A stretch of 63,203 nucleotides of DNA, taken from a virus. The stretch is from positions 1 to 63,203 of IMG/VR virus record IMGVR_UViG_3300025889_000117. One strand, written 5' to 3'. Numbering within the stretch: position 1 is the first letter of the stretch; every line of letters begins with the position of its first letter. The position numbers and the translations under genes were made by a program. The notes below the pieces were generated by a model, which saw only the letters and a list, made by a program, of their open reading frames with translations, made no database searches and was not told the origin of the DNA. Positions 13,830 to 23,611 of the stretch are shown piece by piece.

Positions 13830-15403
13830 ATCTGAATATTACCTCTATTGGTTTTAAATTTTATTGACTTGCTTGTATCTTTTATTCTTATAACTGCACC
13901 TGAGATTAGCAGGTAGGTTTCAGTAATATTGTGTTTTAGTATTTTATAAGAAATTATTGATGAATTAATATTATGTTTTAATATTTTTGTTACTTTTAGC
14001 AATCCAGACATATTATGCTTTAAGATAATTAATTTCTGTACTGAGTTTAATACAACGTGCTTTAATATGACATTAACTACCACAGTACCAGCTAGACCAT
14101 GTTTAAGAATAACATTTTTTGTTGTTGATGAGTTTATATTGTGTTTTAATATGTTATTTACAAGTAAGAATCCTGATAAACTGTGTTTTAGTATTATTAA
14201 TTTTTCTACGGAGTTTAAAATGGTGTGTTTTAATATCACGTTCTTTGTTAGTGCTGAATTAATATTGTGTTTTAATATTTTGTTTACAATTAATAATCCA
14301 GATAAATTATGTTTGAAAATGATATTCTTTGATATTGCCTCAATTATAGTGTGTTTGAGAATTATATTCTTTGATATTGCTTCAATTATAGTGTGTTTGA
14401 GAATAACATTTTTTGTTGTTGATGAGTTTATATTATGTTTTAATATTGTTGTTTCTAACACACTGTTTTGAATATTGTGTTTTAATATTTCAAATGTTCC
14501 TACCACTCCAGCTAAATAATGTTTAAAAATAACATTCTTTGATATTGCTTCAATTATAGTGTGTTTGAGAATAACATTTTTTGTTGTTGATGAGTTTATA
14601 TTATGTTTTAATATTGTTGTTTCTAACACACTGTTTTGAATATTGTGTTTTAATATTTCAAATGTTCCTACCACTCCAGCTAAATAATGTTTAAAAATAA
14701 CATTCTTTGATATTGCTTCAATTATAGTGTGTTTGAGAATAACATTTTTTGTTGTTGATGAGTTTATATTATGTTTTAATATTGTTGTTTCTAACACACT
14801 GTTTTGAATATTGTGTTTTAATATTTCAAATGTTCCTACCACTCCAGCTAAATAATGTTTAAAAATAACATTCTTTGATATTGCATCTCTTATATTATGT
14901 TTAAGAATAACATTCTTTGTTATTGCATCTCTTATATTATGTTTAAGAATAACATTCTTTGATATTGCCTCAATTATATTGTGTTTGAGTATTTTTGTTG
15001 CTGATACAGCACTGTTTATATTATGTTTAAGTATTTTTGTTGCTGATACAGCACTGTTTATATTGTGTTTGAGTATTTTTGTTGCTGATACAGCACTGTT
15101 TATATTGTGTTTGAGTATTTTTGTTACTTCTAATGCTGAATTTATATTATGTTTAAGAATAACATTCTTTGTTATTGCATCTCTTATATTGTGTTTGAGT
15201 ATATGTAATTTTTCAATACTATTGATTAGATTATGTTTAAGAATAATATTTTTTGATGCAAAAGTATTGATATTATGTTTAAGTATTGTATTTAATTCTG
15301 TTTCATATGATATTATAATTCCATCGGTTCCACCATCTTCTAAAGTAAGAAGGCTTGTTCCATCTTCTAATGTAAGTAGATTTTCACGGGATTCAGTAGG
15401 CAT
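13826..15403 (-). CDS. tail-fibre-like protein with 33 copies of a 14-residue repeat
   Basis: The protein has 525 residues. After a short start containing two LLTLEDG copies, I count about 33 units of consensus ILKHNInsaisknv; LKH or FKH is invariant. The DNA period is 42 bp. A block of four units (56 residues, 168 bp) is repeated three times almost identically. Regular short repeats of this type usually form a beta-solenoid or fibrous shaft. The unrepeated C-terminus (SGAVIRIKDTSKSIKFKTNRG) may be a tip or anchor. Its place among fibre genes supports host recognition, and recent repeat expansion is evident. Confidence 0.75.
   Translation of the reverse strand: MPTESRENLLTLEDGTSLLTLEDGGTDGIIISYETELNTILKHNINTFASKNIILKHNLINSIEKLHILKHNIRDAITKNVILKHNINSALEVTKILKHNINSAVSATKILKHNINSAVSATKILKHNINSAVSATKILKHNIIEAISKNVILKHNIRDAITKNVILKHNIRDAISKNVIFKHYLAGVVGTFEILKHNIQNSVLETTILKHNINSSTTKNVILKHTIIEAISKNVIFKHYLAGVVGTFEILKHNIQNSVLETTILKHNINSSTTKNVILKHTIIEAISKNVIFKHYLAGVVGTFEILKHNIQNSVLETTILKHNINSSTTKNVILKHTIIEAISKNIILKHTIIEAISKNIIFKHNLSGLLIVNKILKHNINSALTKNVILKHTILNSVEKLIILKHSLSGFLLVNNILKHNINSSTTKNVILKHGLAGTVVVNVILKHVVLNSVQKLIILKHNMSGLLKVTKILKHNINSSIISYKILKHNITETYLLISGAVIRIKDTSKSIKFKTNRGNIQI
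14378..14880. repeat. 168-bp direct repeat, three copies, inside the 14-residue repeat gene
   Basis: The segment starting GCTAAATAATGTTTAAAAAT occurs at 14511, 14679 and 14847, exactly 168 bp apart, and the sequence between is nearly identical. This equals four 42-bp units and shows recent segmental duplication. Confidence 0.9.
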
Positions 15404-15980
15404 TTACTTCACTCCATGTATCATTTGATTTGTTATAAATCCAAGTTTTACCAGTATCGGTTTCTTGATATTCAAGTTTATCTTGTATTGTATAACGATT
15501 AATGTTGCTATCATATAATGTTTTAAGTGTTGAATCTGCTAGAAAATCAGCACCAGTACCTTTGTTTATATTGATTTCATTGATATAAGAATCAGGAGAT
15601 GGACTATAACTAAAAGCTACCTGTATTAATCTATTGTTTTGAGCTACACTATCCCAACCATAAACTATCGCATAACCTAATTTATCCCTATTTGGGAATT
15701 GACTAAGAAAAACAACACCAAAATGCTGATGATCAGTAGTAACATCAAGCGGTATATTTGATTGACTTGTAGCTTGAACATCACTAGCAGAAATCACATA
15801 TTCATTTGAACTATAAGAATAATTTGAATTTGTATCATTATTAAATGTAAGAATACTCTCCGATACTGAACCCATAGTATCAAAAATAAATAAACCGTGA
15901 GTGCTTGCTGTTATCCCACTGACGTTAAGATTAGCACCTGCTACACTTAATGTAACTGCACCGTTATCAGTCCAAGGCAT
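15393..15980 (-). CDS. tail-fibre/adhesin protein, FNNDTNSNY family
   Basis: The protein has 195 residues and is beta-rich. It contains ILTFNNDTNSNYSYS, a motif shared with the genes at 17919 and 19616. The end (EYQETDTGKTWIYNKSNDTWSEVNAY) resembles the C-terminal strand segment of phage fibre proteins. It overlaps the repeat-protein gene by 11 bp. Confidence 0.65.
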   Translation of the reverse strand: MPWTDNGAVTLSVAGANLNVSGITASTHGLFIFDTMGSVSESILTFNNDTNSNYSYSSNEYVISASDVQATSQSNIPLDVTTDHQHFGVVFLSQFPNRDKLGYAIVYGWDSVAQNNRLIQVAFSYSPSPDSYINEININKGTGADFLADSTLKTLYDSNINRYTIQDKLEYQETDTGKTWIYNKSNDTWSEVNAY

Positions 15981-17092
15981 TAATTACCACCCCACCATTT
16001 TATATTATTAACAGTTGTATCACTACTATTTATTTTAAATCTTCGTAAATCTCCATTTGGTATCCAACCACCGACTAAAGTCTGTCTATGTGTTATAACA
16101 TTAGATCCATTACCTTCTTTCCAAGTGTACATACAGATATTATTGGTCTTAGACTCGTATTGTCCACCAAATGCAGATCTTTTAAATGAAAAAAGATCCA
16201 TATGAAGATAAACATTTGCTGTATGATTAATTGCACCTAACTCAAAGTCAGTATAATATGGTAAAGTACTTGAATAGTCTGTAAAAGTGCCATCTAAGTT
16301 ATTCATATGAGAATATGGATAACCTTGAGCTGCCGTATAATATTGAGAATCAGAGATAATTGAATGGTTGCCAAGCTGAAATGAAGGAGTAGTTGTAGTT
16401 CCATTAGTAAGTGTTAAATCACATGAAATCCAGTTATAATTTTTAGGTTTGGTTGAAATTACTTCATTATCCCCTGTTGAAGAACCAATCTCTTCCCAAA
16501 AATTATGAGACTGTGGTATATTATCATCATAACCAAGTACAAGGATTGATGTACCTCTTCCAAGTTCCTTGCTTTGGTCAAAAATATTTATTGTGTCCAA
16601 TAAATCTGTACTGTTTTCCCAAGTTCCACCCACATCTAGATGATCTTTATCAAACAAAGAATTAGTTGTTCTTGCACCTAGTCCACGATATGCTTTAAAA
16701 GTATCTTGATTATTAGTAATCCAAGTAAGCAAAAATGGAGCTGATGGATTAAAAGTAGTAGTTAATTGAAATGAAGTGCCACCTTGAGCACCCCAAAGAT
16801 CACTACCATTTCTTCTAATTTCGGAATTATAATTACTACCTGTATCCACAACACCACCAGTACCAAATCTCATATCATGAGCAGTGCTGTATCCAGCTAA
16901 ACTTTCTATATTAATAAATACCATATAAAAACGCTTATTGGCTATATTCGTCAGTGTAATTGATGTAGCATCTGCTTCTAATACAGCTCTTCCACATTCA
17001 ACCCATCCACCAGTATTTGTTCCTAACCCATTAGTAATATCATATCTTTCTTGTTTTGTTCCTTTTGCTCTATTACCTGATAACCATTCCAT
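15980..17092 (-). CDS. tail-fibre/adhesin protein
   Basis: The protein has 370 residues. There are two similar halves with the pattern 'state-of-object' strands: MRFGTGGVVDTGSNYNSEIRRNGSDLWG in the first and FQLGNHSIISDSQYY in the second, plus SILVLGYDDN..., a segment that recurs as MVVLGYDPSD in the gene at 17919. It is probably a paralogue of the FNNDTNSNY proteins. The start overlaps the upstream gene by one base. Confidence 0.65.
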   Translation of the reverse strand: MEWLSGNRAKGTKQERYDITNGLGTNTGGWVECGRAVLEADATSITLTNIANKRFYMVFINIESLAGYSTAHDMRFGTGGVVDTGSNYNSEIRRNGSDLWGAQGGTSFQLTTTFNPSAPFLLTWITNNQDTFKAYRGLGARTTNSLFDKDHLDVGGTWENSTDLLDTINIFDQSKELGRGTSILVLGYDDNIPQSHNFWEEIGSSTGDNEVISTKPKNYNWISCDLTLTNGTTTTPSFQLGNHSIISDSQYYTAAQGYPYSHMNNLDGTFTDYSSTLPYYTDFELGAINHTANVYLHMDLFSFKRSAFGGQYESKTNNICMYTWKEGNGSNVITHRQTLVGGWIPNGDLRRFKINSSDTTVNNIKWWGGN

Positions 17093-17358
17093 TATGATTC
17101 AAACCTCATATATATTTTAGAACCACAATCACAATCTATAACATATTCACCCATTTCGTTTCTAATTTTTAATTTAACTTTACATTTAGGACATGAACCT
17201 TGTTTTAATCTGAAGTAATTCCAATGAGATTCACATAATCGCATTGATTCGGTTATATAATTATTGTATTCATGTTCTCCTAGTTCAACTGTGCATTTAT
17301 AAGCATCACAAATGTATTTTTGTCCATTGTTTATATGATTATAATATTCTTCACTCAT
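17092..17358 (-). CDS. zinc-finger protein inside the fibre cluster
   Basis: The protein has 88 residues with CDAYKC, CESH, CPKC and CDCG, enough for two zinc sites. It does not resemble its fibre neighbours in composition and seems an insertion into the cluster. The function is unknown. Confidence 0.65.
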   Translation of the reverse strand: MSEEYYNHINNGQKYICDAYKCTVELGEHEYNNYITESMRLCESHWNYFRLKQGSCPKCKVKLKIRNEMGEYVIDCDCGSKIYMRFES

Positions 17359-17361
17359 CTT

Positions 17362-17919
17362 CTATTCCTCATCCCAAAATGTTATAATAGTGTTATCTCT
17401 TGAATCATATGTTGAAGGACTAATCTTTCCGGTTACTGTAGGACTAGGTGTTATATAATTAGTGTTAGGTAGAAAATTAGAAAATCCTGTTCCTGTGTGC
17501 CACATATAGTCAGTTATTCCATTAGGTGTGAAATTGTTATAAAATCCCATATATACTCTAAGCACTGATGTAGGATAAGTACCTGTATCACCAATCGTCA
17601 TAACATATTGTATTCCACCACTGAAAAATATGGATTTGAAATCATCAAGATAACTTACCGCAAAAGTAAGATCACTTATACCGAGATCAATGTTAATTGC
17701 AAAAAAATTCTCAAATTCAGTGGAATTAGCATTATTTCTCCTATGAAGATACTCTGCATTAGTGTCAATATTATTTATTTGTAAACTACATTCAGGACTA
17801 CCATCAGTTTTAAGTCCTATAACTGTCTCAAGAAATGCGTTGGTAGCGGTTATTGGAAAAGCTGTACTACCTGAACGATCACCATTTATATTTGCACTGT
17901 GTATTCTAGTCCAAGCCAT
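17362..17919 (-). CDS. tail-fibre/adhesin protein
   Basis: The protein has 185 residues, starting MAWTRIHSANINGDRSG. The segment LQINNIDTNAEYLHRRNNANSTEF is a divergent form of the FNNDTNSNY motif, and VTIGD/MGFYNNF strands follow. It ends PSTYDSRDNTIITFWDEE, like the ITVWG(H/G) end of its paralogues. Confidence 0.6.
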   Translation of the reverse strand: MAWTRIHSANINGDRSGSTAFPITATNAFLETVIGLKTDGSPECSLQINNIDTNAEYLHRRNNANSTEFENFFAINIDLGISDLTFAVSYLDDFKSIFFSGGIQYVMTIGDTGTYPTSVLRVYMGFYNNFTPNGITDYMWHTGTGFSNFLPNTNYITPSPTVTGKISPSTYDSRDNTIITFWDEE

Positions 17920-19616
17920 TAGTCATGTCCCCACACTGTTATTTTTCCACCCACATAACTTCCCGGAGCTGTAATCTGAATAGATGATGCTTGGGTACTG
18001 GTGTCCCATTTAGAATATGTATCTCTTTGTCTTTGACTGTTACTATTATCGAAACTAGGTACTTGAGAAATCATTAATTTTGGTTTATCATCACTATTAA
18101 CCATAAAACCTATACCAGCAGCGTGCTGATTACCTACAGCAGCATAATCAAGTGCATTTAATATATTTGATTGAGTTAAAGAATCAGTAAAAGCGTTATT
18201 TGTCCATTGACTAAATGTATAATTTGAATTTGTATCATTATTAAATGTTGTAGTAGTATTAATATTGTTTGTGTTTCTAGTGGCAGTTCTGATCATTAGA
18301 TATTTTTTAGGAGTGAAACTAACAGACAAAGAACTACCGCTAGCAGTACCTTCTCCTAATTTTTGCCAAAAATTATCACTACTACTATGTACGTCACTTG
18401 GATCATATCCTAATACGACCATTTCAGAACCAACAGCAAATGAATAATCACTATTTATAGGTACAACACGAACTGAAATCTTTTCTATATATTCACCCGG
18501 AGCTTTCCAATTACCACCACCAATATGTCCATCAGGTGCGGTCGCAACACCGCTACCTGCTTCTCTTACAGCTTGAGACATGACAAGATGATGTCCTTCC
18601 GGAGTATCTGGATTATAAATGTGAATTACTGCAAATTCAGAATCAGCATTGGCAACACTTTTTGTGATTATTTTTATTCCACCATCGTTAGAGGTAGCAT
18701 ATGCACCATGATTTGTTGTATATCTATTATAATATCTAGTACTTGGATCATTATTAAAAATCATTTCAGTATCAAAGTCACCATTAGCAATAAAATCTTT
18801 CTCTTTTCCTTTTATATGTAAAAGAACCATATAAAATTTTTTCTTTGGTACATCAACTTCCATAAATCCTCTATCTGCAAATTGTGGAGATAATGCACCG
18901 CTACTTTTAACTGTATATCTTGCTACTTCTTTCCAAGAACCAGTTGCTAATTCCTTAGTAGTTGGATTATAAGAAAGTGTCGTTTTTTTAGGTTCATTTT
19001 CATCTTTAAAAGTTATTTCTTCATTACCAATTAAAAGTTCCTTATTAAAATATGGAATATCAGGATTATAAGAACTGGTATGAATACTTGTATCAGTATC
19101 ATAGTATCCATTTACATCACCATAATAATTTTCAAGTTGAATACTTTGAATATTTTTATTAGTGCCACTACTATTAATATCTTTAACGATAGCACAACCT
19201 TCTCCGTATTCAGGTACTACAGTAGCACCTGTACCCGTATTGAATACACAGTCATAAAAATAAACTTGATCATATCTATTTGTTGTTCCAGCATTTTCAA
19301 ATGCAGACCTAGTTATCCAAGGCAAAGCAAATACTTCAGTAGTTGTAGATGTATAATTAAAAGTGGTATTAGGTGAAAAACTTAGAGTTTGTGAGGTTAA
19401 AATAGTAGAATAATTAGATGAATACCTATATCTGTACATACAAAAATTACTACCTTTTTTATTATTACAATACATATTATAAGCAACTGGTTGCGTGCCT
19501 TCAGGTACATATCGAATCCAAGGATTGACTATTGTTGCTTCTGTACTTAGATCGAGATTAATAGTTTTAGATGTTGCAGGTAAAGGATCTATATAACCTG
19601 TTGTAACCCAAACCAT
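17919..19616 (-). CDS. large tail-fibre/adhesin protein, FNNDTNSNY family
   Basis: The protein has 565 residues from the ATG at 19616, which overlaps the previous stop as TAATG; a longer frame to 19658 is rejected for that reason. It contains EMIFNNDPSTRYYNRY and TTFNNDTNSNYTFSQW and ends KITVWGHD, so it seems built from at least two copies of a roughly 180-residue module. It is likely a receptor-binding or fibre protein. Confidence 0.65.
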   Translation of the reverse strand: MVWVTTGYIDPLPATSKTINLDLSTEATIVNPWIRYVPEGTQPVAYNMYCNNKKGSNFCMYRYRYSSNYSTILTSQTLSFSPNTTFNYTSTTTEVFALPWITRSAFENAGTTNRYDQVYFYDCVFNTGTGATVVPEYGEGCAIVKDINSSGTNKNIQSIQLENYYGDVNGYYDTDTSIHTSSYNPDIPYFNKELLIGNEEITFKDENEPKKTTLSYNPTTKELATGSWKEVARYTVKSSGALSPQFADRGFMEVDVPKKKFYMVLLHIKGKEKDFIANGDFDTEMIFNNDPSTRYYNRYTTNHGAYATSNDGGIKIITKSVANADSEFAVIHIYNPDTPEGHHLVMSQAVREAGSGVATAPDGHIGGGNWKAPGEYIEKISVRVVPINSDYSFAVGSEMVVLGYDPSDVHSSSDNFWQKLGEGTASGSSLSVSFTPKKYLMIRTATRNTNNINTTTTFNNDTNSNYTFSQWTNNAFTDSLTQSNILNALDYAAVGNQHAAGIGFMVNSDDKPKLMISQVPSFDNSNSQRQRDTYSKWDTSTQASSIQITAPGSYVGGKITVWGHD

Positions 19617-20764
19617 TATGTACCCCCCCATACAGTGAAGGTTGATCCATTTTTCCAAGTATATCCCGAAACAGTACTTTGATCGATTTCAAACTGTACA
19701 GAAGAGATTGATTCCATTCCTGTTTCGTTTGTTGAACAAGTATGTAGGGCAAAAAAAGGGTATCTACTAGGATCTGTACCACCCGCATTTGACATATGAT
19801 TAAAACTATAAAAAAATTTTATCGGCACCATATTAAATACAAAAAACATAGCAAAATTGGTTTCTTGATCACCATTTGTTGCATTACCTGCGAAACTGTC
19901 GTAGTAAGATATTAAATTACTCCATTTACTTGCACCAGTGACAGGGTTACCATTACCAGTATCAATTCTCCATTTGAAATCATTTTTAACTGCATCTGTA
20001 TTGTTATTAAAAGTTATTAGATCAGGAGCAACATCACCAATGGTTCCAGTAGCATCAGCATTTACACTCATAATATAAAAATCTTCAGTTCCTTCAGTTG
20101 ACCAATCAAGATCAACACTGGTGGGGGTATTATTAACTATGACTTCTTTTTTCTTTTTAAAGAATCCCGGTGTCGTTGTATCATCTGGATCAAAAGCTAA
20201 TACACAAACATAAATATTCTCAGCTGTACCTTGTGTTATAGTCCAAGTAATTGATGTTATAGGATCGGTCGTATTACACCATTTAGCTACATCCCATGTA
20301 GGAGAGGATCGAGTAGGATTGAAAAGTTGTTTATTACCACCACCTCTTCCAAAAATTAATTTTTCACGATTAGGTGTATTATCAATAAAAAATGTCATAA
20401 AACACTCAGCATCAAAAGTACCCTGATAACCGCCAAGTCCATCACATCTTATTCCTGTTTGAGAAGTAAATGAATCCTCAGTAGTATCATAGTAATTTAG
20501 TCTTTTGAACGCATAATTAGCAGTACTGTCTCCGTTAAATTGCATTAAATTATTTGGATAAACCGTATTGATTAGTTTATCATGATATATTATCATTAAT
20601 TTTTTTTTAACTGGTAAATCACTTATTGTCCACGTTGTTTGACCGTCTTTTGATCTATATTCTCCTATTTTCTTCCATGCACTTATATCATTATATGATT
20701 CTTGACTATTAAATCCATCTTGTGTCATTTCCATCCTATTTGGTGCTAAAAATTTTACTGTCAT
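19616..20764 (-). CDS. tail-fibre/adhesin protein, FNNDTNSNY family
   Basis: The protein has 382 residues with two module copies: MQFNGDSTANYAFKRLNYY in the first half and ITFNNNTDAVKNDFKWRIDTG in the second. It ends FTVWGGT, matching its neighbour. The set of related genes in tandem suggests duplication and diversification of receptor-binding modules. Confidence 0.65.
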   Translation of the reverse strand: MTVKFLAPNRMEMTQDGFNSQESYNDISAWKKIGEYRSKDGQTTWTISDLPVKKKLMIIYHDKLINTVYPNNLMQFNGDSTANYAFKRLNYYDTTEDSFTSQTGIRCDGLGGYQGTFDAECFMTFFIDNTPNREKLIFGRGGGNKQLFNPTRSSPTWDVAKWCNTTDPITSITWTITQGTAENIYVCVLAFDPDDTTTPGFFKKKKEVIVNNTPTSVDLDWSTEGTEDFYIMSVNADATGTIGDVAPDLITFNNNTDAVKNDFKWRIDTGNGNPVTGASKWSNLISYYDSFAGNATNGDQETNFAMFFVFNMVPIKFFYSFNHMSNAGGTDPSRYPFFALHTCSTNETGMESISSVQFEIDQSTVSGYTWKNGSTFTVWGGT

Positions 20765-20799
20765 ATTAATTACCTTATAACTTGTACTTTATAAGCCTT

Positions 20800-22248
20800 T
20801 TAACTCACCTGTACTTCTACAAAAGCTCCGCCTTTTTTCTGTATAACAAATAAAGCATCATTGTTTCCATCAACGGCTTTTTGATAATATCTACCATTAT
20901 TAGTTGCTGGATCTGCTGGTTTAGACTGATTTTCCATATCATAATAATAAGTATCAAAGTCATGGTTTTCTGTCCACGGAGTATCTGAACCACCACCACC
21001 ACCGCCACCACCATATTCATACCAAACACCGTTTCTTCTAACAACTAGTGTTGGAACTGTTTCTGATAAAACTTTATCTGCACCTGCTAATGTTACAAAT
21101 TGGTCTGTTGTTGGACTTGCTTGGTGTTTTAATGTAATGGTATCTCCCGCATCTGCGTATAAGAATTTATATTGATTATTTGATCCACTTGTCAATGTGA
21201 GTAGATCATCTGCTGTACCTGAAAATGCTTGCAGGATGAGAGAAGTGTCAGACTCGTCTGTTAAAGCTACACTGTCATTTTGTATTAGTCTTGTTGAAGT
21301 TTTAATTGTCCAAGGATCTTCACTTATAATACGCCAATAAGCACTATCACGCCCTATAAGTGTAATCTGTCTATGTGGTTCTAATGTTATTGGTGCATTT
21401 ACAGTAGAACCTTCTCCTATATAGTCATTAGTGTTGGGATAAATTTGTATTACATTGTTAGTAGAGTTCATAACAGTTACATAATTTCCAAGTAAGGCGA
21501 ACGGTAATGTAACTACGTCATTTGTATTTGCTACGTTTACATTATTGATACTGTTTGTAAGTACCTGTTGTCCTTGTGTTTGAGTTGTACTTGCTGTAAC
21601 ATTACCAGCCCCAATTCTCATTCTACCGAAGAAATACTGTAAAGCACCTTGATAATAATTACTCCAGTTGTTTCTGCTAAAATAAAATTCTTGGGTATTT
21701 GCATCACCATTTAATATTGTCTGAAATTCACTTGTACCTCTATGTAGTGAAAGGCTAAATCCCGATGCGTTAACTGAATCACCAATATTATTACTACCAT
21801 AAAATCCAAGTGATCCTACCCTTCTATTAGAACTTGGATTATAAGTTCCATTTGATGTATCAGCATAAAAATTCAAGGCTTCAAAACCATATAATCCATT
21901 TGCACCTGAAGTTTGATGAGTATCTTTAATTGATATTCCTATACCTGTACTTGAAAAATCTTTTTCTACGGTTGCACCGTTGATAGTTGTTGTTGTAACA
22001 AATTCATCAAAATCACTAAGTGCTGTATTAAATTGTGCTTTAGTACCTGTAAAAGAGTTTCCAGTTCCACCTAGATCAAATGTTTTATTTGTGAATGTAG
22101 AAGTTTGATCGTCATAGTCTTTTAATACATCTGCAATAGTAGCTTTTCTAGGATTTTTAGAAACGGCTGGATCATTTACAACATATAAAATATCAGTTGA
22201 TAATGGTGTTGTAATTGCTGTTAGTGCTGTTAAGTCTTGATTAACCAA
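20800..22248 (-). CDS. tail-fibre protein
   Basis: The protein has 482 residues. The N-terminus (DLTALTAITTPLSTDILYVVNDP...KATIADVLKDY) is the common phage-fibre attachment segment. A long beta-rich shaft follows. A run of nine glycines (about residue 418) and a final strand segment (FVIQKKGGAFVEVQVS) precede the stop. Confidence 0.75.
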   Translation of the reverse strand: MVNQDLTALTAITTPLSTDILYVVNDPAVSKNPRKATIADVLKDYDDQTSTFTNKTFDLGGTGNSFTGTKAQFNTALSDFDEFVTTTTINGATVEKDFSSTGIGISIKDTHQTSGANGLYGFEALNFYADTSNGTYNPSSNRRVGSLGFYGSNNIGDSVNASGFSLSLHRGTSEFQTILNGDANTQEFYFSRNNWSNYYQGALQYFFGRMRIGAGNVTASTTQTQGQQVLTNSINNVNVANTNDVVTLPFALLGNYVTVMNSTNNVIQIYPNTNDYIGEGSTVNAPITLEPHRQITLIGRDSAYWRIISEDPWTIKTSTRLIQNDSVALTDESDTSLILQAFSGTADDLLTLTSGSNNQYKFLYADAGDTITLKHQASPTTDQFVTLAGADKVLSETVPTLVVRRNGVWYEYGGGGGGGGSDTPWTENHDFDTYYYDMENQSKPADPATNNGRYYQKAVDGNNDALFVIQKKGGAFVEVQVS

Positions 22249-22261
22249 GACTGATTACCCC

Positions 22262-22615
22262 CTATGGTAAATCGAGCTTAATGGTTATTTCCGACTTGCA
22301 TTTTCTGCAAGACAGTTTCTCACCATCTTGATGAAGGAATACAAAGTGTGGAGCATTACATTTAAGCTCGAATCCTTTGCTATTATGTCCTGTAACTTGT
22401 GAACAATAAACCCAAAATCCCGGAACTGAACTATCAACACCTTTTACCCATTCTTTACCATCTTCATCAAAGTGTACAAATAGTTGATCTTTCTCACTCC
22501 AATCATATATTCTACCATTAGAATCAGTTTGTTTTGTTACTTTAATTCTTGCAACTTCTTTATCTGCAATTTCTTTCATAACTGATTTTGGTGTGTCTTT
22601 AGTAATCTTAGGCAT
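22262..22615 (-). CDS. small zinc-ribbon-ended protein
   Basis: The protein has 117 residues. It has DWSEKDQLFVHFDEDGKEW and a C-terminal zinc-ribbon-like CSQVTG...CNAPH...LSCRKCKSEI. It lies between fibre genes and is not recognised. A structural or accessory virion role is possible. Confidence 0.6.
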   Translation of the reverse strand: MPKITKDTPKSVMKEIADKEVARIKVTKQTDSNGRIYDWSEKDQLFVHFDEDGKEWVKGVDSSVPGFWVYCSQVTGHNSKGFELKCNAPHFVFLHQDGEKLSCRKCKSEITIKLDLP

Positions 22616-22625
22616 ATCTTTACTC

Positions 22626-23144
22626 CTATGGGTTGGTATCTCCTTGAATACCTAATGTGTATGAATCTAGTGTAGCAGCTGCGGATGCAGTAACATCGTA
22701 CTCTACCCAAAATCCCCTATAATCACCGGAATTTAAATCACCTAATGCAATACCAGCTGCGAAATTTGCTGGTGCTGAATAAGAACCACTTACAGATGGT
22801 GCAGTTTCTTCTGTTCCAATAGTTTCAATAGCAGTGTTTTTTGCCTCTGCACATAAAGCCACTCTAAGAGTTGTATCTCCAGATGAAGTTTGAGTATCAA
22901 TCCAAAATTTTGGTGCAATATAAGTTAATGAACCATGTGCATTTTCATAATAATAACCGTGATGAATAATAATACCTGCACTTGCTTCTGCTGAAGTGAT
23001 GTCATCCATGTCATTATTTAGAGTATCTGAAGTAATAATTCCCCCTGCAACTGTGGACATAGCTCCACCCAAAGCGTTGTTAGGATCTGTTTCTGATGCA
23101 CCGCCTGAAATTCTTAAATTAATATCGGAAGCTGCTATTGGCAT
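22626..23144 (-). CDS. phage minor structural protein (SDI.LRLSGG type)
   Basis: The protein has 172 residues starting MPIAASDINLRISGGASETDPNNALGG, then a helix-loop and HHGYYYENAHGSLTYIAPKFWID. This order (ASDI...L.GG...P..SLGG; E.SAG...YR..Y..N.H) is a recurrent phage virion family, usually tail or decoration. It is the last fibre-side gene of this block. Confidence 0.75.
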   Translation of the reverse strand: MPIAASDINLRISGGASETDPNNALGGAMSTVAGGIITSDTLNNDMDDITSAEASAGIIIHHGYYYENAHGSLTYIAPKFWIDTQTSSGDTTLRVALCAEAKNTAIETIGTEETAPSVSGSYSAPANFAAGIALGDLNSGDYRGFWVEYDVTASAAATLDSYTLGIQGDTNP

Positions 23145-23168
23145 GAGGATACTTATTTTAAATAGTAT

Positions 23169-23342
23169 TTAAATATTTTTATCTTCTTTATTTAGATTAG
23201 ATACATATGGTTTTATTAAACCTATTGCTTTCATTATGAATAAAAACTCTCCCCTAAATGTATCATTTCCTTTATATTTATAATAATAAACAAAAGCCCG
23301 ATTAAACCAAACGTTGTTTTTTGGAAAGAATTTTAGTTCCAT
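23169..23342 (-). CDS. small basic protein
   Basis: The protein has 57 residues from MELKFFPKNN. I chose this ATG because TTAATATAA lies 29 nt upstream on the same strand; an ATG seven codons earlier falls between the TATA and the expected transcription start. It is rich in aromatic and Lys residues. No family is recognised. Confidence 0.5.
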   Translation of the reverse strand: MELKFFPKNNVWFNRAFVYYYKYKGNDTFRGEFLFIMKAIGLIKPYVSNLNKEDKNI

Positions 23343-23377
23343 ATATTGTATATTCAGACACATTATATTAATGTTAC

Positions 23378-23611
23378 TTAAATAAAGAATTTTTGTTTAA
23401 TTCTTCTACTTTCTACCATATTTCTTATTGCTCTTCTTATATGAGCTGGATCGGTGTCAGGTATAACATCATATAATTTTGCAACAGTGTCATGTCCTTT
23501 TATTATTTGTTCTTCAATACGATCTTGTAAAGGCGTTGCTTGACCATTTATACCTCTTCGTGAGGTTTGTATCGTAGGCTCTATATTATTTTTCTTTCTT
23601 CTTATAACCAT
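23378..23611 (-). CDS. small winged-helix-like protein
   Basis: The protein has 77 residues. The basic start is followed by RIEEQIIKGHDTVAKLYDVIPDTDPAHIRRAIRNMVESRRIKQKFFI, which has the helix-turn-helix and short wing look of a small DNA-binding domain. It is coupled by one base to the phosphoesterase gene. Confidence 0.6.
   Translation of the reverse strand: MVIRRKKNNIEPTIQTSRRGINGQATPLQDRIEEQIIKGHDTVAKLYDVIPDTDPAHIRRAIRNMVESRRIKQKFFI

Noticed and set aside
13826-15403. Long plus-strand open frames opposite the 14-residue repeat gene (14067-14471, 14979-15428)
   Set aside because: They are shadows of the repeat on the other strand and have no promoter; composition is that of a mirrored repeat.
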